Shown: in pieces, positions 58,401 to 64,000 of the stretch
How the letters are laid out: each line of letters opens with the position of its first letter
How positions within the stretch are numbered: position 1 is the first letter of the stretch
Source: Tigriopus japonicus
Lineage: Eukaryota > Arthropoda > Copepoda > Harpacticoida > Harpacticidae
Direction of reading: 5' to 3'
NCBI GenBank assembly: GCA_010645155.1
Contig: CM021321.1
Coordinates: forward strand, 9,782,414 to 9,846,413
Length of the DNA: 64,000 nt
Program-made: the position numbers and the translations under genes
Notes under the pieces: model-generated
Seen by the model: the letters and a program-made list of their open reading frames with translations, nothing else
What the model was told of the DNA's origin: nothing
Database searches by the model: none

Positions 58401-61400
58401 CTGGATTGATCCCGGGAATATTAAGACATTGTTCCTCGGTTCTCACCATATGTAGGTTTCGCTTGTTCCATCGCTCAGCAATAAAGACCTCACTTGAATC
58501 ATTCAAATTCTGTGGTCCCCTGTTTCTTTCCGAGACAAAAAGCCTTTTGTCGCGGACAAGGTGTTTGTTTCTTCTTTTTCAGACAGATTTTTTGCTAAAA
58601 CAATTATGGTCCAAAGCTCCAAACACTTTCAAGGTTTGCCAAAGCTGCAATGAGGCCAGCTTTTTCATCAGACCGGGTAAAAAGAAAACAGGCCTTGGCG
58701 GTCCTGACTAAAGCAGGGGCATCGCTTCAATCTTAATCCCTGGAAAATGTGCCTCACTCAGACCTTCTGCAAAGAAACGCCTCAACCACGCTAAAATTTA
58801 TGGCGCATAATATCGGCTCTGAGAGTCCTAACGATAAATATATCGCCTTTAAAAATCGCTTTTCTGTCGTGGTTAACTCCGCGTTTGTAGGTCGACATCT
58901 AGCAAAACATTGTTGAGGTATCGGATTGGCTGACTCAAAAGAAGGAGGAAAAGAAGGGGAACGGAATGAGAGCCTGTACATTAATGTACCATTAGGTCAC
59001 ATTTCTTTACACTTGACATGTCCATGCCTTGATCAATGAGACTACTCAGCTCAACCCAGAATCTCAGAGGTTTCGTCTCATGACCAAAACAGGGTTGTCG
59101 CATCTCTTCATTCTCGAGGAAACGCCGACATATCATATTTTACAAGATTTAGAGGCTAGAAAGTGTTCCACGTGGTTTAGACAAGAAGATCCCAATGGCA
59201 GTGATCTACTTGGAGAGTTAGTTGGCTTTCATGTCAAAAAAGAGCTCCTTGAGCCCCTGTGACTCTATTCATAAAGGGTTGATGGAAAGTGTCGAAAGGG
59301 AAAGGGTTGCATTTCTTTCCGTGGTTCCATTCGTCTTCCTTCCCCCACCCTTTGCTTTGGAACACAAGAAGAGGCCAACAGAGCCACAGAAAAGCTTCAT
59401 TGAAAGTTGGCATTTGCAACGCATTTGGTCAAGCTCTCTTGGGAGTAGAGGATCCTTTCATAATGCTCGTCTCAGATTATACTCTGTCCGTCTCATTTGT
59501 CAGCACAAAAGTGGAAATCATCTTGGCATTTTCGAGATAGATCCAATTCGCTTTCATCTCAGGGAAAAATTAAATTTTTTTTTTGAAAATATTCAAGCGC
59601 CTTCCTGGAAAATGAAGCAAATCTTGTGAACTTCCAAATCTCACCTTCCAAAGTCATGCAATTTGAGGAAATCGAGCCATGAGTTGGATTTTGATGGATC
59701 GCAGTCGTCAAATAATATACCTTAAGTTTCCTAACTTTTAAATTGTTGCTTCGTGGTCGCTTTTGAACTGGGCAAAAAGATGATTTATTCCTTGTCATAA
59801 AAACAGGCAAAGTTGCAAGAAGCAAATCCATTGGTCACGGCTCAAGGCAATAATAAAAATTATTGGTCTGTAATTTGCAGGCATCGACACATAAATAGTA
59901 AATCTCAATTATTGCCAAAGCTTCATTGCCCGGAAAAATTGGAGCCGTATCCGGAAATGCACCTACCATAATTTTAACAATTGAACATGTTTATCGAGCA
60001 TTTGTTTGAATATGAGAACCCACCAAACTCGTTGGTCTTCTCATGGTAAAACCAAGAATATGTTTCCTTCCATACAATATGTTCATTGAATATAATTGAT
60101 TGTAACAACCACTGGAATATGGATAGAGACGGTTTAGAAACCACAACAAGATAGCAATTTCATAACAAAAGTAGCGGTGACGGCAGGAAAAGGCTTTTCC
60201 ACTTCCGTCTTGACTTTGTCATGGAAAATGAGGCAATTAAGGGTGGTAGAATAAATGGGCTCTCCTCATGACAGTCACGACCTACTTCCTGTACCTTGTT
60301 TCATGTTCCTCTGTCAAGAGATCTTATCACAGAGTTCCAGCTTTAATTTGACACTCGTTGTTTCCTCGTAGAAATCGCGCGAGAATGAAGGTGCGAAATG
60401 GACCATTATGGGAACGCGTTTATTGCAATTGCAGAGAGTTGTTGCAACGTTGGCCATTTGTTCTGTGTCTTCCGATTTAGGCGTTGACCCTAGAAATGCA
60501 CAATCTTTCTCGCATCCTCAATTTAGAGCAAGCGAGGGATTCGGAAGCCTTCAATCAGTGTTCGATAGATGTGGCAAAAACATCACTTCGGGAGGCACAA
60601 TCCAAAACCACCCGACCAACCAAAGCGTCTAATTTGCCAGCTCAATGAAATGAACGGACGGACAAAGAAAAGGGGAGGAGAACAGGGGAGAGGGTGGTAA
60701 TTTAAAGCTGCTGTATCATAAGTGGGCAAAAAATGGACCCTCACTTTCAGAGAGAGGGGGAGAAGAGCGAAAAAGCGGCCCCTCATTAAATGTTTCTTTT
60801 TTCTATTGGTGTCCAATGGCTTTGTATTCTTGGGCGAATCTCGGTTAGTGAAAGCTTTCGGTCTTAATGTTGGTAAAAATGAGTGGTTTCCGTCTTTTAT
60901 GGTTATCCACAACTTCTAGCTTCTTTGGAGTGTTCGTTGGTCGGGTGTTTCGTTGGTTTTTGGGGGTCCAAACTTTTCTAGAGATCATCGGATCAACTTT
61001 CCTCGAACGTGGTATTAGTATCTGACCACTCTTGATGGAGCAGTATTACGTAGTACACACTGCAATTACGAAGGAATGTGAGGGCCTCCAAAGGCCTGGA
61101 TTACTATTCTAACGAGCTACGAGTATAAATCACGGTCTCAACGAGCAATATGTCAACTCAAGACTGACCTCTGACATTAGTTTAGGGGTGGATGGCATTC
61201 CTGTAATGAGTTCGGGACGGCTCATTTCCCCCGGGGGAAATTCGAGTTCTAACTAGCCAAAGTACTTATGTGTACAGGGCATGTGAAGAAAAATCCCGAC
61301 TGCCGAAAGTAGAAGTATGTCCATTTGAGTGAGTGTGTCCAATGAGATTGGGTGGAATCAATTTCCTTTTCTCTTCCCTGGAACTGGCCGCCCAAGGCTC

Positions 61401-63757
61401 GTGGAACACTCCTTGTTCCATCTTGAGCCTCTCCAACTGGTGTGCACATCTCTCTGTTCCCTCCTGGCTGGATTCGTAATGGTTCATTTCAACATGATTT
61501 TTCATCTGTTCATTCCTCAAATGATCCCAAGTTCATTGTCAGAAATGGAGAAAGAGAGAGAGGGAACAGACAGTCTGGAGGGAAAAATTCAACCTCGTGG
61601 CCTCGAAGGCTTACTAAGGCAAGACCTTGATATGAAAAAGGGATTCTCTGTTCCAGAGAAAACTCAGATGAAAATAATATCATCATTTGTTTCCCCGAAA
61701 CTATCGAGCTCCACGACGTGATCCTCATTTTGAGCTGATCTATTTCCCATGAACCAAAGCGTGTTGGAACACAGGAAAAGAGATGCCTGTGGTACAAAAT
61801 ATTATTACAACATTTACAACGGATCTTATAATAAAACTCTCAATTTGTCAGGCACAAAAATTAACAATGGCAAGCAAGAAATAACAAAAAAAAAATAATA
61901 TTCTTGTTTAGCTTTTTTATTTTTGTAAAAATCAAACATGTATAGGCAAAACAGTAATAAAATGACAATTGATGCGCGCTGGATGATTAAAATGTCTCGT
62001 TAAATGAATGACGGACCAGTTTTTTGCTCCAGTTTTCCATGTCATGGGAAACGAACTTACACTTTATGGTCTCATTTTGGATCGTCCTCGCCAAATCATA
62101 CTAAACTGATGAAACGGCCTTTTCATTTTTCTCGTTACCACTTCATTGAACTCGAAACGGTTTCGACGTACAAATGTGGGTCAGTCGGAAAACGAAAACA
62201 CTTTCCACTAATAAGGGATGCTTACGCTATCTTCCCTCAGCCTCTCCCCTTCAGTATACTGTACAACATGTACATTTACAAAAGTAGTATTAAGGTACGG
62301 CGTTTTCTTCTAGTTGGGAAGCTCGAGATCGACCCCAATTTTCCCCATAACCATCAAGTCCAAATGTCTTTCAGAGTGCTGTTTCATCAATCCAATTTGT
62401 TTTCAGAGCCATAAAAAGAGATTTCTGAGCTTCTTGGGAGTGTTCCATTCACTTTTCGCCCGTCTCGAGTAGAGATGTCAAAAGACCTGGGCCAACAAAG
62501 TAGTCTCGGTCGGCTCTTGTTGATCATTGAAACGATTGGATTCATTCCGTCTCGAGCCTTTGAAAAAATACGAGTGAACACTTCAAGGTCAGGCCCCCTT
62601 TTTTGGCTGTTCCAAAGGTATCCACGATGGTTTGCTATTCAAAACCAAAACCATGATGGATGTCAAGCCTAGCGAGGAAGTCAAACCCCGGAACATTTAT
62701 CAAGCCACTCCACTTCCAATCCCGTTACTTTCCAAAGAAAACCGGGAGAGCAAGGCCAAAGGTCGAGCTCGAGACTTTTTTGCGCTTGATGCATGAACTG
62801 AAATCTGTTCCTGCGCCAAAAGTTCCAAAAATGACGACAACAACAACAACACTAACAGGTTCATGAACGAGGTCAGACTTTCTTTCCCCCTTTCTGCGTC
62901 TAGATCGTACTTTCCGAAATTTCAAACGATCCCACAGACCACAACAAAGCGTGTTTCAAATTCCAAGCACGTCAAACGGGCGAATGCTCTGTTTATTCCC
63001 CTGGGGGAAAGAATCGCCTTGGAAACTCGGATTTGACATATATTTGACGATGATCTTTGCACATTAAGTAACACTATATAGCTCTGAATAGAATCACACT
63101 CGGACAAAAAAGCGGTAAAATAATAGAGATGATGCAGTAGTACTGATAGGTTAGATAAATGGAGTCATTTTTCTTGTCCGATGAGCCCACATTTGCTCGA
63201 GGGATTCAGTGTCACCATAGTCTTGAATTGGGCCTTTGAATTCGGTCCAAATGGGTGTTGTACAATGTTTCTTCTCGACACTCTTGTGGTGTAATCTAAT
63301 CCCCATTTTATTGTGGGTTCTCGCTTCTTTGAGATCTTTTTCGAGCGATGTGGTGACGACGACGTCGACGACAATGTTGATGATCATGATGATGGTGGTT
63401 TTTGAGCTTGACACTCCACAACTCGGTTGGTACAAATTTTCTTTTCCCTAAAGCCACTGGAAAGCGTAATAACGGCCCTCAAAAGTTTTCTCTCTCTCTA
63501 TCTTCTCTGGAGTTCTACGTGACATCCAGTGTAAGGATTCCACCAACGAGACTTCAAAAGTCCCATCGCCAAAGTTCCTGATAGCGGACTCAATTTCAAG
63601 GCTAAAGCCGCCCGTAAAGCTGACATTTCACCTTTTCTGCGACCAACCTCACACTCTTTTGCCAACGGTCTTTAAGGTCAACGTGAATCATGACCACTGG
63701 TCCTCTACATATCAATCCAAATAGCTATTAAATAACTCATCGAGTTCAAAACTCGAG
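55497..63757. other. Long non-coding stretch upstream of exon D
   Basis: Moderate G+C, many short overlapping frames without domains (for example 56527-57368 minus, 59222-59629 plus, 61329-61721 plus). TTTGTTTCTTCTTTTTCAG at 58564-58582 is a good acceptor followed by an open frame containing VCQSCNEASF to a TAA at 58709-58711, but no donor pair convinces. GTTCCA/TGGAAC words are strongly over-represented. A GAC-rich run lies at 63354-63372. The last 200 bases are presumably 5' UTR of the exon at 63758. Confidence 0.4.
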
Positions 63758-64000
63758 ATGGACTTGTATCCAAATGGAAGAGGCACTTCCACGGCCATGG
63801 CCACTCAAATGCTCCACGATTCGGTGCTCAGATCCCGGCGATCTTCTCCGGGTGACGATGAATCTCCCATGGATTACGCCCCAGTGCAACAGCAGAAAAA
63901 GGCTCCCGTTGTGATACCGCCCCCCATTCTCCGCCCCCAACATGTGTATGCACCCGTGGCCCCACTGGGAATGCTTACGTTGGGCGTGTTTTCCAAGAAC
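63758..64000 (+). CDS. Candidate first exon D, runs off the window (81 codons)
   Basis: ATG 63758 has a strong context (G at -3, G at +4) and follows an in-frame TAG at 63722. The frame is open for exactly 81 codons to the last base, so its end is outside the window. The peptide has a Ser/Thr-rich start (GRGTSTAMATQML), a basic phosphorylation-type block (RSRRSSPGDDES, residues 25-36), a Gln/Lys run, a proline stretch (APVVIPPPILRP) and a mildly hydrophobic APLGMLTLGVF near the edge. Composition and layout (charged, Ser block, then proline stretch) resemble exons A and B. It could be a third alternative N-terminus of the same gene, or the first exon of a separate gene. The family was not recognised. 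Confidence 0.65.
   Translation, partial: MDLYPNGRGTSTAMATQMLHDSVLRSRRSSPGDDESPMDYAPVQQQKKAPVVIPPPILRPQHVYAPVAPLGMLTLGVFSKN

Noticed and set aside
1..64000. CRISPR arrays, bacterial operons or phage genes
   Set aside because: No spaced direct repeats, no ribosome binding sites with adjacent genes, and the coding density is far too low for a prokaryote.

Overview
The window looks like a non-coding-dominated piece of an animal nuclear genome, most likely an arthropod and possibly a crustacean. The evidence is GT-AG style splice signals around short open exons, no bacterial operon structure, roughly 40% G+C with AT-rich stretches, and a dense mixture of LINE, tRNA-derived SINE, hAT-like and other inverted-repeat elements. 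The species guess rests on the type of repeats only and is weak.

Only a few short coding segments are convincing. Three Pro/Ser-rich open exons lie on the plus strand at 7344-7719, 30393-30567 and 63758-64000 (the last runs off the window). Each begins with an ATG below an in-frame stop. The first two end at good splice donors (GTGAGT, GTAAGA) in the same reading phase, with G as the last base. The simplest reading is a long-intron gene with several alternative first exons whose common body lies beyond the right edge; the protein family was not recognised. Possible accessories are a polypyrimidine-led 56-nt exon at 34551, a juxtaposed acceptor/donor at 36532/36533 that resembles a recursive-splicing point, a further weak first exon at 55253, and a TATA+initiator pair at 31330. 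An orphan GC-rich open frame sits at 279-575.

The rest is introns or intergenic DNA with mobile elements. Left part (0.9-10 kb): a 460-bp foldback, a 270-bp dispersed repeat in two copies, a dead LINE reverse transcriptase on the minus strand, two 210-bp inverted-repeat elements, a TA-flanked 591-bp element, and an intact SINE with a 13-bp target duplication followed by a second SINE copy. Middle: an 18-bp minisatellite joined to a LINE 3' end (19.5-19.8 kb), a second TA-flanked element (27.5 kb), a near-perfect 275-bp hairpin (37.8 kb) and a hAT-like element with an 8-bp target duplication (38.4 kb). Right part: a CCGAAA-rich inverted-repeat element (45 kb), a SINE fragment (46 kb), a 1,079-bp hAT-like element carrying a 15-bp minisatellite (51.5-52.5 kb) and a LINE 3' end (53.9-54.35 kb).

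The most unusual objects are the hAT-like element with its internal decaying minisatellite, the SINE with two tRNA-like B boxes, the cluster of hairpin elements, and a strong excess of the word TGTTCCA/TGGAACA in the non-repeat DNA. I found no coherent new multi-gene system.
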